A stretch of 64,000 bases of DNA from Arthrobacter_M sp030063245. Lineage in GTDB: Bacteria > Actinomycetota > Actinomycetes > Actinomycetales > Micrococcaceae. Each line of letters begins with the position of its first letter. Within the stretch, counting starts at the first letter, position 1. Location of the stretch: positions 1,922,001 to 1,986,000 of the forward strand of contig NZ_CP180316.1 in the NCBI RefSeq assembly GCF_051131705.1, read 5' to 3'. Below the pieces are notes generated by a model that did not search any database, was not told where the DNA came from, and saw only the letters and a list, made by a program, of their open reading frames with translations. This document shows positions 35,714 to 44,893 of this stretch, piece by piece. The position numbers were made by a program, and so were the translations under genes.

Positions 35714-37878
35714 CAGCACACATCCGGCGGGAGGGGCACCGGGACTTTTGGTCCCGGCGCGGGTGCGTACTCGGTGCCCACGGGCAGTGGCGCGCCGGAC
35801 ACGACGGTGATGGCCGCCAGTTCCGGCACCTGCCAGGGTTTCAGGTCAATGCGCGGTTGTCCCGCGCCCGGGGCGGTTGGGGAGGCCAGCAGCAGGTCCT
35901 CCAGGTATTCGACACCTTCCACCTGCACCGCGACGGCCTCAAGCTCCGCCCGGCGGATGGTCCGGCCCAGCGGCCAACCGCCGCCATCAGGACCGAACGG
36001 CGGCAGCGGCGCGAGGTATTGGCGCAGGATCAGCTCCACCCAGCGGCGTACCGCATCCACCTGGTAGCCGGCGCGGACCTGGACACCGACGGAAACGCTG
36101 ATCTGCACGTACTCCGGCGGAATCACGTACAGTTCCGTGGTGACCAGCCGCCGGGCGTCCAGATAGCCGGCCACCCGGCGCAGCAGGCCCAGATCAGGCA
36201 TCGGCGCCGCCGGGTTCCGCAGGTCAAATTCCGGGAAGACCATCACGCTCACCACCCCCGCCGCGGGCACGGTCGGATTGTCCGGGTGCAGCAGGGGCAG
36301 TGTCTCCGCCCGCTGCACGCCGGACACCTGCAGAGCCAGTTCCCGGAAATCCTTCCCAATCACCGCGCGGTCGTGGCGGTGCACCTCGGCGGGAATCGCG
36401 TCCATCGCCTCGGCGATGCCGACGCCCTCGGCGCCGCCCACGGCCGGCAGCGGATTGGCGACCTTCACGCCCGCCGTGCCGGGCAGCGAGGACACCGCAC
36501 CGGCGGCGACATTGCCGGCGGACCCGCCGCCGTACTGGTAGGACAGCACCCGTATGCGCTCCCCGATCTGCGGTACCCGGGCACGTCCGAAGGACACCGA
36601 GCCGTGGTCGCTGTCCACGATGTAATGCCTGTCCCCGGCGCCGCTGCCGGAGAAGTTCTCCACTTCCTGCCAGCCGGTCCAGCCGGCGGGTTCCTCAACC
36701 TCCAGCACCATGCTGCCCGGCACCACCGGGTGATGATTCAACGGCAGCCGCTGGTCGTCGTCGCCCGTCCCGTTGCCCAACAGTTCCGCCGCGGCGGTTC
36801 GCGATGCAATGGCCTGGACGGCGTTGATGCCGACCCAGCGGACCCGATGGATGGAATCATTAGCGTTGGCGTTTTGCGGACGGCAGACCTGGATCCACGC
36901 AATCACGTTTTGAGCGAGTTTGCCATCGTCCAGCGGCGGCGGGTTATCCTCGCCGCCCGACGATGCGCCGGTGATGGTCGGCAGTTCCGGCGGCATTTCC
37001 AGCTTTACGACGCCGGTGGTCACCAGCCCCTTGGTGGTGTCCGCCAGGACCGCAAGCTCCTGGAAAGCGGGCTTTGCCTCGCCGCCCGTGGCCGCCGCGG
37101 GTGCCTTCGTCGGCCCGTTCCAGAGGCGCCAGAGCATCGGGGGAGGGCTGGAAGTGAGCCCGTCCGAGCGGAAGGCCCTGGCGCCTTCGTCGTTCAGGGC
37201 CTCCAGCAGTAGCGGTGCCGTAAGGGCTTCATCGAACGCGACCCCGACGAAAAGGGTCCGGCCGGCGAGTTTCTCCACGTCCGTTGTGTCCTTGCGCAGC
37301 AACGCGATCCACAGGGACCGGTCCACCTGAGCGCTGACATCCACCGAAACGGCATCCGCCGCGAGGGGATCCGCGGACACCAGGGTCGTGCGGTAGAACT
37401 GGGCTGTCTCCTTCTGTGCCCTGGCCCGTGACAGCGCGTCCGCGCTGCTGTCATGACCGGCTTTTGTGTCCGCAGGATCCTGCGGCGTCTTGCCCGCCGC
37501 CACGACATCCAACGGCCAGGCATAGACCTCGTCCTGCGTCTGGAAGGACACCGCGCCGGCGGCGGCCTCCGCACCCCGGACGATCTGCACCCCGTCCGCA
37601 CGCTCCGTGGACACCGCCAGCAACGTCAACGCCGTTTGCGCCGGGCGCGGCCGCACACCCAGCATGCGCAGGAACTCGATCCGGGTGGCGTCGGGAATCT
37701 GGTTGAACCGGTACAGCAGCGACTCGCCCAGATACGCGAAAAGCTCCACCAGCGCGATGCCCGGATCGCTCTCGTTGTGGTTGGTCCACTCCGGCGCGTA
37801 GACCGGGATGCGCCGGATCAGCTCATCGCGCAACTGCTCGTATGAGCGGTTGTCCAGGATCGGGCTGATCAGTGCCAT
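35713..37878 (-). CDS. Baseplate J-like wedge protein (Afp11/Pvc11-like)
   Basis: A 721-residue protein. It begins MALISPILDNRSYEQLRDEL and RIPVYAPEWTNHNESDPGIA, the typical start of baseplate J proteins, including the ESDPGIALVELFAYLGE segment. It ends with a domain containing VQISVSVGVQVRAGYQVDAV. With gp25 and the Afp12-like protein it forms the wedge that holds the spike until contraction. It begins seven bases after the gp25 stop. Confidence 0.93.
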   Translation of the reverse strand: MALISPILDNRSYEQLRDELIRRIPVYAPEWTNHNESDPGIALVELFAYLGESLLYRFNQIPDATRIEFLRMLGVRPRPAQTALTLLAVSTERADGVQIVRGAEAAAGAVSFQTQDEVYAWPLDVVAAGKTPQDPADTKAGHDSSADALSRARAQKETAQFYRTTLVSADPLAADAVSVDVSAQVDRSLWIALLRKDTTDVEKLAGRTLFVGVAFDEALTAPLLLEALNDEGARAFRSDGLTSSPPPMLWRLWNGPTKAPAAATGGEAKPAFQELAVLADTTKGLVTTGVVKLEMPPELPTITGASSGGEDNPPPLDDGKLAQNVIAWIQVCRPQNANANDSIHRVRWVGINAVQAIASRTAAAELLGNGTGDDDQRLPLNHHPVVPGSMVLEVEEPAGWTGWQEVENFSGSGAGDRHYIVDSDHGSVSFGRARVPQIGERIRVLSYQYGGGSAGNVAAGAVSSLPGTAGVKVANPLPAVGGAEGVGIAEAMDAIPAEVHRHDRAVIGKDFRELALQVSGVQRAETLPLLHPDNPTVPAAGVVSVMVFPEFDLRNPAAPMPDLGLLRRVAGYLDARRLVTTELYVIPPEYVQISVSVGVQVRAGYQVDAVRRWVELILRQYLAPLPPFGPDGGGWPLGRTIRRAELEAVAVQVEGVEYLEDLLLASPTAPGAGQPRIDLKPWQVPELAAITVVSGAPLPVGTEYAPAPGPKVPVPLPPDVC

Positions 37879-37885
37879 CGGGTCG

Positions 37886-38281
37886 CTACTTCAAATAGAA
37901 CGGGTAAACCAGGTTGTCCGGCCGCAGATCGGCCAGACGGACGTAGGCGATTTCTATCCACACCAAGGAAGGATCCTCCCCGGGCGTCACCGCAACGTTC
38001 ACCAGCCGTATCCGCGGCTCCCACTGCGAGAGCGACGCGATGATGTCCTGTTCCATGGACGTGCGGGTGCTCAGCGTGTTCGGTTCCATCAGGTACCGCA
38101 GCAGCCAACATCCGAACGAGGGGAGCATGATGCGCTCGCCGGGTTGCGTGTCCAGGATGGTGGCAATGGACTGGCGGATGAGTTCCATGCTGCCGAGGTA
38201 CTCGAGGCCTCCGGTCTCCTGTGAGGGGCGCAGCGGGAAGCGAAGTCCCACTCCGGTCCACTGGTCCGCGATGTCCGTCAT
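37886..38281 (-). CDS. gp25-like baseplate wedge protein (Afp9/Pvc9-like)
   Basis: A 131-residue protein of the T4 gp25/GPW family: GVGLRFPLRPSQETGGLEYL near the start, then RQSIATILDTQPGERIMLP, the conserved segment of the family, and a C-terminal strand. It sits in the baseplate wedge with the J-like protein and may start sheath polymerisation. The ATG at 38281 matches the family start; the frame is open 26 codons further upstream, but that part is not conserved. No strong ribosome site is seen. It follows the cargo island. Confidence 0.93.
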   Translation of the reverse strand: MTDIADQWTGVGLRFPLRPSQETGGLEYLGSMELIRQSIATILDTQPGERIMLPSFGCWLLRYLMEPNTLSTRTSMEQDIIASLSQWEPRIRLVNVAVTPGEDPSLVWIEIAYVRLADLRPDNLVYPFYLK

Positions 38282-38369
38282 GGGTCTATGGTGCGGTGGG
38301 GGCGTCACGGCCGCGTTTCCCAGTTCGTGGGTCCGGGTAGGTGAATTCCATCTGCGCATCAGAACGCGG

Positions 38370-39684
38370 TTAGGGACTCCCCGCGAGCAGAACTCTGAGG
38401 CGGCTTCGCTGACCCACGCTATTCAACGAGGCGCTGGCGGCCGCGCGACGCAAGACTTTCTTGCCGTCGGCATCCCCTAATCGGAAGAGTTTCTCGAAAG
38501 CATCTAGGTCCTCGTCTGACACCCATCCCTCAAGTAGCCGCTGACCTATTCGGCCCCGCTCGGAGGCCGGGATTGCGCGGAGGATTTCGTCACGCTGGAC
38601 GTCGACGAAGGACCGGATTTCGGTGTCGCCGGTCAATCCAATCGTGCCGCGGTCGAACGCCGTGCTGGAGATCGTCGCCTGATATGGGTCGTCCTCGTCG
38701 AGTTGGAATGGGAAAGACCGGTCCTGCCCCGCGAGTTCTGGCACTGAAGGGCTTAGGGCAACCGCGGTCCTGTTCTGGTTTAACGGCTCGCCGGCTCCGC
38801 TCTGTGCAGCATAGAAGGTAACTAGGCTGCTTTGGCTCGCCGGTGAAAGTGCGTCGAAGTCGATGGGCTCGCACCGAATGAGGGTCTCCCGGATGCGGGC
38901 TATCAGGTCACGCTGTTGGGGAAAGCCTGCCAGTTGCGTCGCGGTCCAGGCGCCGAGCGCATTGGAGGTGAGGTCTTCGGGACCGAAATGGGACGCGGCT
39001 TCGGCGATCATTTCGTGCTCGATGCCGCGCCCGGTCGCACCTCGGTTCGCCATCTCGGCGCTGCCCATGTTCCCGAACCACGAGATGTACAGGAGCTGAA
39101 TGAAATGGCGCATGTCGAGAAGTCCGCAGCGACGTGTCATCAGGTAGCGAAGGGTGAGCATCGACATACCCTTGGGGTCAGCCGACTTGAGCTTCCCAGG
39201 CAGTGCCGCCCCCGCAGTGTGGGCGCCTGACCGTAGTACCAGAGCTCCCATCTGAATCGAGTCGTCCTCGCTGCTGGCGTTTACGATCGCCTCGACAACG
39301 ATCATCATCGCGGCCAGGTCTTTGGCTATCAAGGACCGCTCGGTTGTTGCGAACCGGCTGAAGTCGCGGTCCGTGGGCGCGCTGCTGGACGACGTGGGTA
39401 AGCTCGTGGACCAGCAGTCGGCGACCCGATGCGCTGTACGACGCGGGCGCGTGGGGTGAGAGGTACACGCGTTCCCCGAAAGTGACGGCCTGGGCACCGA
39501 GCGCTTCCGTGAGCCCGGCGGCCCCGGCATCGCGGTGCAAACGGACGTCGGTCAACGGATCCTCACGGGTGCCAGCGACCTCCTCGAACGCGCCGGCACG
39601 CGCGTCTGCGGGCAGGCGGGACGCGATGTCGCTGGCCTCCTGCTCCGACGTGCCCCGTACTACATGCCGGACGCGGGGACCCAC
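38370..39684 (-). pseudogene. DUF4157 cargo protein gene with a frameshift
   Basis: The first part (from a GTG at 39684) carries a DUF4157 module with the metallopeptidase-like motif LLVHELTHVVQQ. The other frame continues from about 39370 with FATTERSLIAKDLAAMM to the stop at 38370, adding 320 residues. A stop codon lies just upstream of the GTG, so this start is fixed. The frame change is somewhere within about 39340-39385. DUF4157 proteins are typical eCIS cargos. The C-terminal domain is not recognised. It could be a pseudogene, a sequencing error or a programmed frameshift. Confidence 0.75.
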
Positions 39685-39913
39685 TTAGCCGCGCTCCCAA
39701 ACCTCATGACGGCGCTCTGGCTGCTCGAGCGGGAGATGGCACCCCAGCGGGAGGTGCGGTCCTCGTCCGGTCCAAAAGCCCGCGATGTCAGCCATGAAGG
39801 CCATAGTCAACGGTCCCCGTCACGGTGGCCTTATGCCCTTGTGATTGTGGGCGACGACGTCGTGACGGCGCCGGACGTAGGGTGCAGGGGACTGTTGAAG
39901 CGTCAGGACTGCG

Positions 39914-42900
39914 ATGCCATCACAACGGGGTCAGGAACCCGCTCCCTCAGCCGGTGAACGGCTGGGCGCCGCCGAGCGTGCCGCCTTCGAACTGTGGTTC
40001 GGCCAGGACTTGGGTGCCGTCCGGGTGCAGGCCGACGCTGGAAGCGCGCAGGCCGCTGCCCGGTTGAACGCTGCGGCATTCTCATCCGGTCAGCACATCT
40101 CTTTCGGGGCCGGATCGTCGTCGCCGTCGGCGGCGGGCGACGGCGGCAAACTGTTGGCGCACGAACTCACCCATGTGCTCCAGACCAGGGGCAGTACCGG
40201 TGCGCCGTCGAGGGAGCTCAGTGATCGCGGTGACGCCTCCGAGCGTGAAGCGGAGTCGGTGGCGGCGGCCTTCGCCGCGGGCCGCACTGCTCCGGCGCTC
40301 CGGGCCGCCCCGCATGCCAGGATTGCCCGGCAGGAGGACGATCCTGACCATCCTACTGTTCCGTCGCCGCCGGCGGCGGCCAAAGACGTCACGCTGGAAC
40401 CACTGGATGACTGGACGCCGCTGATCGACACCTTTGATCCGGCGACCTTTTGGACGCCGCCCGGAACGAGCCGGGAGCAGGTGGCGCAGCGGCTGTTCGG
40501 GGACCCGGACCATGTTGGCGGGTTTGATGTCATTGGCGAAAAGCACGTTCGCTTGCGGACCCTCGACGGCGTAGCAGCCGACGTCGTCACCTCGGTCCGC
40601 GCCGCCTTGGATCCGCGGCTGCGCACCGACGTGGACGCCGTCGTCGGACTGCTCAAGCAACGGCTGATCAATGACGCCGCGGAGTGGCAGCTGCTTAAGA
40701 TCACCGTGGACTGGGCCAGCCGCGGGGACCTGACGGCCGCGACCAAGCGCTCCTATTTCGACGCTTATCTCGATTTGCTCGACAGCCACCAACTGGAGGA
40801 ATGGGGTCTGCTCTCCAACACGAAGAAGCCGGCCTCGCAATGGCTGGTGACCGAGGCGGAGGAGAAGAAATGGGCGATCCTTCCGCTGCTGGGACGCCGG
40901 TCCTCGCGGCCCGGGCCAGCCTATCCAGCGGGGAGCCAACCCTCCGACTTCGGCAAGGTGACCGGGCCGATCACCGCGGCACCTACGCCCTATCAGGAGG
41001 TTCCGAAGGCGGTGGGCGGCTACAGCTACTTCAGCGGCGAAAACCGCACCGGAATCTCTTCCGAGAAGCACAGTATCGGCAGCATCCAGGTCGGCGAGCT
41101 GATCCTGGACGAATCGACGGCGACGCGCGCGGAAACAGCGCTGCGCAATTCGCCGCGCACGGGTCCGCGGGTGATGATCCCTGGCGGGAACGGACGCTTC
41201 TACGGCTACACCATTGCCTCTCCGGGGTTCTGGAACGAGGGCTACGTCTCCTCAGGGCGCCCGGAGGATGCCCGGCTTGAACGCTTCTGGTGGCATTACC
41301 CGGGCACTGTCTTCATCCCCGGCGGCAGCTTCCAACCGGAGTTCGGCAAGGGCACCGCTGCGGAGGCCAGCCAGCGCGCCGAGATCCTCACTAAAGGGCT
41401 GGCCGCTGGAATCACCTCCCTGCGCGGACTGGACTTCGACGTCCTCTCGCTCCTCACCCTCGATCAGCGGGTAACGGTCCTCGGCCTCGCCGTCGGCACG
41501 GGGAACAGCGGCGACGCGAGCTTGGTCGCCCGGGTGTTGTATTCGACGCCGGCGGAGCAGTTTGCGGTCCTGGAGCATCGGCTTTCCGGCAACGGGACGA
41601 TGACCCGTCTGATCAACATGCAGGCGGAGAGCGGTGCACTGGCCATGATCGGGCGGATCTTCACGGTCAAGGCCATTGCCTCCATGCAGGTACCGAGCGA
41701 AAATCTGCAGAGTCTGCCGGAGTTCAAGTTCGGCTTTGACGCCGACGGCTTCTACCACTGGGCAGTGCGGAAGACGGCCACAGCGGGTTCGCGGCTGCTC
41801 CCGCCAGCCGATTTCCCCGTTGGCGGCGCTGTCCGGCGGGGCCAGGAGCGGGCAGCGCCGGGCGAGGCCGCCGGTCCGATCACGCGCACCGTGGCTAACA
41901 TTCAGCCCATGATCTTCCGCTTGGGCAGTTCCGGGCTGACCGGCATGGCCGCCAACATGTACCGGGCCATGATGAAGGAGTTGATCGTCAACGACGGTGC
42001 CGAGCAGGGGCCGTATCTGCCCACACAACTGGTGCGGGTCACGTCCATCGGCGCCAACCCGCAGAGCCGGATTGTGTCCCTGGTTGAGGCGGTGGGGCTG
42101 CTGGACTTGCCGGACCAAGAAATTCTCAACCGGATGATCAAGACCCAAATGCAGGGCGGCATGTGGCTGATGGCAGCCACCGGTTTGGCCACCGCCTTCG
42201 GGCCGGCTCTCGCCCGCGGCCTGGCCAGCGGGGGCGATGCCACGGTGATCGGTGAGGGAGTCGCGGCGGCCGCCGGTACCGCCGTCGGCCGCGCCGCCAT
42301 CGTGAACTCGGTGCTCATCGGTGCCATGGCCCTGGTGGACGAACACCGGTCCGGGTTGGAGAAGACGGCCGAGGGACGGGCATTCCTGGCGCTTTTCGAC
42401 GTCACCATGACGATCTGGATCGCCCACGATCTGGCCCGTCTGATCACCTCCGGACTGATTCCGAAGCTCGTGTCCGCGGCCGACCGAGTGATGGCGCTGC
42501 CCGGGGTGCTCCGCGACGCGGTGATGCCGCTGCGCGCCGAGGCCGAGGCGCTGCGCCGCGCGATTGTCAGGTACGGCACGGAGGCCGAAGCCCTGGCGGC
42601 GGTCACCCGCGAGGGCGCCATGATGGCCGCCGGCCGTGAGACGGGCCCCGGCTTCTTTGCGATGCTACGAGTCAGCCGTGGACAAGTCGCCGCCGAGCAG
42701 CTGCTCGGCAAGCTCGCCGGCACGACATCGGAGGCCATGGGTAAACGGGTACTGGACCGGCTGGGAAGCCTGGTGAGCCGAAGCGAGGGTGAGGCGGCGG
42801 CCGCCGCCGGCAAGACGGCCGACACGGCGGAGGCCAAGGCAGCGACGCGCCGGGCGGAGAGTGCGGCGGACGCCCGGTTCGCCATCGCCCAGCGGGCCTC

Positions 42901-43741
42901 ACAGCTGCGCCCGGAGGCGCGGGCAGCCTTCCTGCAGGCCGTCGAGAAGGTCGTCGCCGTCCGCCCCAATTCGCTCGCGTCCCTCACCGACCTGTTGATC
43001 GCCGCTGCCCAGTCGCGGCTGCCCAATTCGCTCATCCTCGAGGTCCAGACTCTGGTCAGCCGTCCGGGTGTGTCCGATGAGGCGCTGCTGGTCCTCGGCC
43101 GGAAGGCGCGCGAAGGCCTGGAAACCCTGGACCTGCGCTGGCTGAACCGAACCTCCATTACCGACTCGTCGCTGGATTTCCTCGGCCGCGATCGGCGCAC
43201 TCCGTGGGACCTGTACCGGCGAGCGGCCACTGACCCGGCCGCCAAAGGAGTGATGAAGGCCTTCCGAACCGCGGCGCGCGGAGCCGGCGCGGAGATGGTG
43301 GCCGAGCCGGTGGCCCAATCAATTGGAACCAACGTCCGCCGACAGGTGAAGATGGGAAAGAGCGAGATCGATTTCGACATGGTCGTGGCCGGGAAGCGGC
43401 ACGGCTTCGAGGTCAAGGGGTGGGGCGCCGACACCTGGGCCGACGCCCTTGAAGCCGGGATCCAGCGGCTGAACAAAAAGGGATTGACCGAGGCGCAGAA
43501 GGAAGCGGTGGAGAAGATTGACACCATGCTCACCCAACTGCAGAACGCGAAGGCCGCCACGGGGCAAGTCCCGTACCTCGCATTCACCGACGCGCTCCCG
43601 GCCGAGGCGCAGGCTCGGCTCCGCCGCATCCTCGACGCCAACGGTCTTCCCGGCACAAGGTTTGTGCCATTGTCCGAGGCCGCGATCAAGGAAGCTGCCG
43701 CAGGGACCATCGGAGCCCCGCTGGGGGTGCCGCGACCATGA
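39914..43741 (+). CDS. DUF4157 cargo toxin with PD-(D/E)XK-like C-terminus
   Basis: A 1275-residue multi-domain protein. Residues about 10-95 are DUF4157 (FGQDLGAVRVQADAGSAQ, then LLAHELTHVLQ), the module linked to eCIS cargo. A long central region of unknown fold follows. The C-terminal about 120 residues contain IDFDMV and EVKG, giving D1153 or D1155 and E1166-x-K1168, the D...ExK arrangement of restriction-type nucleases. It is encoded opposite to the eCIS operon and is followed after 31 bases by a small gene that could be an immunity protein. The ATG at 39914 has a weak ribosome site (GTCAGGA). Nuclease function is inferred. Confidence 0.8.
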   Translation: MPSQRGQEPAPSAGERLGAAERAAFELWFGQDLGAVRVQADAGSAQAAARLNAAAFSSGQHISFGAGSSSPSAAGDGGKLLAHELTHVLQTRGSTGAPSRELSDRGDASEREAESVAAAFAAGRTAPALRAAPHARIARQEDDPDHPTVPSPPAAAKDVTLEPLDDWTPLIDTFDPATFWTPPGTSREQVAQRLFGDPDHVGGFDVIGEKHVRLRTLDGVAADVVTSVRAALDPRLRTDVDAVVGLLKQRLINDAAEWQLLKITVDWASRGDLTAATKRSYFDAYLDLLDSHQLEEWGLLSNTKKPASQWLVTEAEEKKWAILPLLGRRSSRPGPAYPAGSQPSDFGKVTGPITAAPTPYQEVPKAVGGYSYFSGENRTGISSEKHSIGSIQVGELILDESTATRAETALRNSPRTGPRVMIPGGNGRFYGYTIASPGFWNEGYVSSGRPEDARLERFWWHYPGTVFIPGGSFQPEFGKGTAAEASQRAEILTKGLAAGITSLRGLDFDVLSLLTLDQRVTVLGLAVGTGNSGDASLVARVLYSTPAEQFAVLEHRLSGNGTMTRLINMQAESGALAMIGRIFTVKAIASMQVPSENLQSLPEFKFGFDADGFYHWAVRKTATAGSRLLPPADFPVGGAVRRGQERAAPGEAAGPITRTVANIQPMIFRLGSSGLTGMAANMYRAMMKELIVNDGAEQGPYLPTQLVRVTSIGANPQSRIVSLVEAVGLLDLPDQEILNRMIKTQMQGGMWLMAATGLATAFGPALARGLASGGDATVIGEGVAAAAGTAVGRAAIVNSVLIGAMALVDEHRSGLEKTAEGRAFLALFDVTMTIWIAHDLARLITSGLIPKLVSAADRVMALPGVLRDAVMPLRAEAEALRRAIVRYGTEAEALAAVTREGAMMAAGRETGPGFFAMLRVSRGQVAAEQLLGKLAGTTSEAMGKRVLDRLGSLVSRSEGEAAAAAGKTADTAEAKAATRRAESAADARFAIAQRASQLRPEARAAFLQAVEKVVAVRPNSLASLTDLLIAAAQSRLPNSLILEVQTLVSRPGVSDEALLVLGRKAREGLETLDLRWLNRTSITDSSLDFLGRDRRTPWDLYRRAATDPAAKGVMKAFRTAARGAGAEMVAEPVAQSIGTNVRRQVKMGKSEIDFDMVVAGKRHGFEVKGWGADTWADALEAGIQRLNKKGLTEAQKEAVEKIDTMLTQLQNAKAATGQVPYLAFTDALPAEAQARLRRILDANGLPGTRFVPLSEAAIKEAAAGTIGAPLGVPRP

Positions 43742-43772
43742 CCGGGCCCAAGACGATGCTGGAGCCAGAATC

Positions 43773-44537
43773 ATGAGTATGCTCAATCAGTCCCTTTGCT
43801 GGGCCGTGCTGGCACCGGTTTCAGCCGCGGAGCTGCAGCAGGCCATCGTTTCTGAATGGAACCAGCGTTTTCCCCATGTCCGAGTTGACCCGCCGCCTTG
43901 GCACGTGGTCCGCGGTGGGGGCGACTACAACGCGCTGGTCTGTGACTCCCCGGGCAATGAAGGCACTGACCGCCCATTCGCTGAAACGCTCTCCCGACTT
44001 GCTGCGGGAAAGAAGGTGTACACGCTCTGGTTCGATCTGGACCGGCAGTCGATTTTCGAATGGATGAACGGGGATGAGGTCTCGTACCAGGAACGGGACC
44101 CGTTTGACCTGGCAGCGTCGCTTGGTTTCGAGGTGCGGAGACCGGCGGGCCCAAGGCAGGCACGCACCGCCGTGGTGGTCGAAGGAGCTTCGGTGGCCGA
44201 CGTGCTGGCCGCGTTGGGGGAGACGGCGGACGAGCCCTGGCTCCACATCGCGCAAGGATTCATCGGCGTAGTCGTAACAGCTGACGACGGCTTGCTGGGA
44301 TCAGTGCCGTGGGTCATCGCCGAAGCCCTGCCCCGCGCGACGGTCTATTACCTGCAGCGGCGGGCGGATCCGGGCGAGTTCACCGTCCTGATGCTCCGCG
44401 GCTCCGAGCAACTTGGCTGGCTCCAGCTGCCCACCCTGGCAGACTCGTCAACCCTCAGCGATATCAAAGGCGCAACGACCCCGGACGAAATCTGCGCCGT
44501 CCTCGGCCTCCCGCCCAACAGCCTCGCCGCTGGTTGA
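43773..44537 (+). CDS. Possible immunity protein for the DUF4157 toxin
   Basis: A 254-residue cytoplasmic protein with no signal peptide or membrane segment. It starts MSMLNQSLCWAVLAPVSAAE with GGAG upstream and is encoded 31 bases after the toxin gene on the same strand. Sequences such as KKVYTLWFDLDRQSIFEW suggest a compact globular fold. I do not recognise the family. Small unrelated genes directly behind a toxin gene usually encode its antidote. The second DUF4157 gene lies 357 bases beyond on the other strand, so it could also serve that toxin. Confidence 0.65.
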   Translation: MSMLNQSLCWAVLAPVSAAELQQAIVSEWNQRFPHVRVDPPPWHVVRGGGDYNALVCDSPGNEGTDRPFAETLSRLAAGKKVYTLWFDLDRQSIFEWMNGDEVSYQERDPFDLAASLGFEVRRPAGPRQARTAVVVEGASVADVLAALGETADEPWLHIAQGFIGVVVTADDGLLGSVPWVIAEALPRATVYYLQRRADPGEFTVLMLRGSEQLGWLQLPTLADSSTLSDIKGATTPDEICAVLGLPPNSLAAG

Positions 44538-44548
44538 GGGAGGCACGC

Positions 44549-44782
44549 GTGCTTCGTTCACTTCCTGCCGACATCCTGATCTACGGATCGCGGTTTTCCT
44601 CCGCAGCATCGGCAAACGCATTGGCCCTCTTCGGGGCGTCCGGGGAAACGGACTGGCCGGTGAAGATGACGGTGACTGGTGAGGAGGCGATGAAAGCCGC
44701 GGGCATGACGGCGATGATCGGCAGGCGAGCACCGCCACGCGCGGCGGCATACCGCAAACATTCGGTCCCGCCTCCCGGCTGA
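44549..44782 (+). CDS. Small hypothetical protein
   Basis: A 77-residue frame that starts at a GTG after GGGAGG and contains LRSLPADILIYGSRFSSAAS. It follows the candidate immunity gene by 11 bases. The end is basic and may be random. No homology was recognised; the coding status is uncertain. Confidence 0.35.
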   Translation: MLRSLPADILIYGSRFSSAASANALALFGASGETDWPVKMTVTGEEAMKAAGMTAMIGRRAPPRAAAYRKHSVPPPG

Positions 44783-44797
44783 TCCGGATTACGTCAA

Positions 44798-44812
44798 CAG
44801 TCGGGCCGACTG
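44798..44812. terminator. Weak hairpin between convergent genes
   Basis: CAGTCG, loop GGC, CGACTG. It lies between the plus-strand immunity region and the end of the minus-strand 1146-residue gene. No U-run is present, so it may not terminate. Confidence 0.25.
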
Positions 44813-44893
44813 CCTAGCAAAGAGCTGAATTGGGCGTTCGGTGGGAGCCCATCACTTTCCTGTACTGGATTCGACAAGCTCACCCACCAGAGG

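Noticed and set aside
35857..37212. Plus-strand open frame (about 450 codons) opposite baseplate J
   Set aside because: Shadow of a firmly identified gene.
39685..39913. GTGAC elements between the divergent DUF4157 genes as another SARP site
   Set aside because: Only single copies occur, with no second copy at 11-bp spacing.
41902..43710. Long minus-strand open frame (about 600 codons) opposite the DUF4157 toxin
   Set aside because: Its composition is Arg/Ser/Ala-rich and motif-free; the plus strand has DUF4157 and the D...ExK motif.
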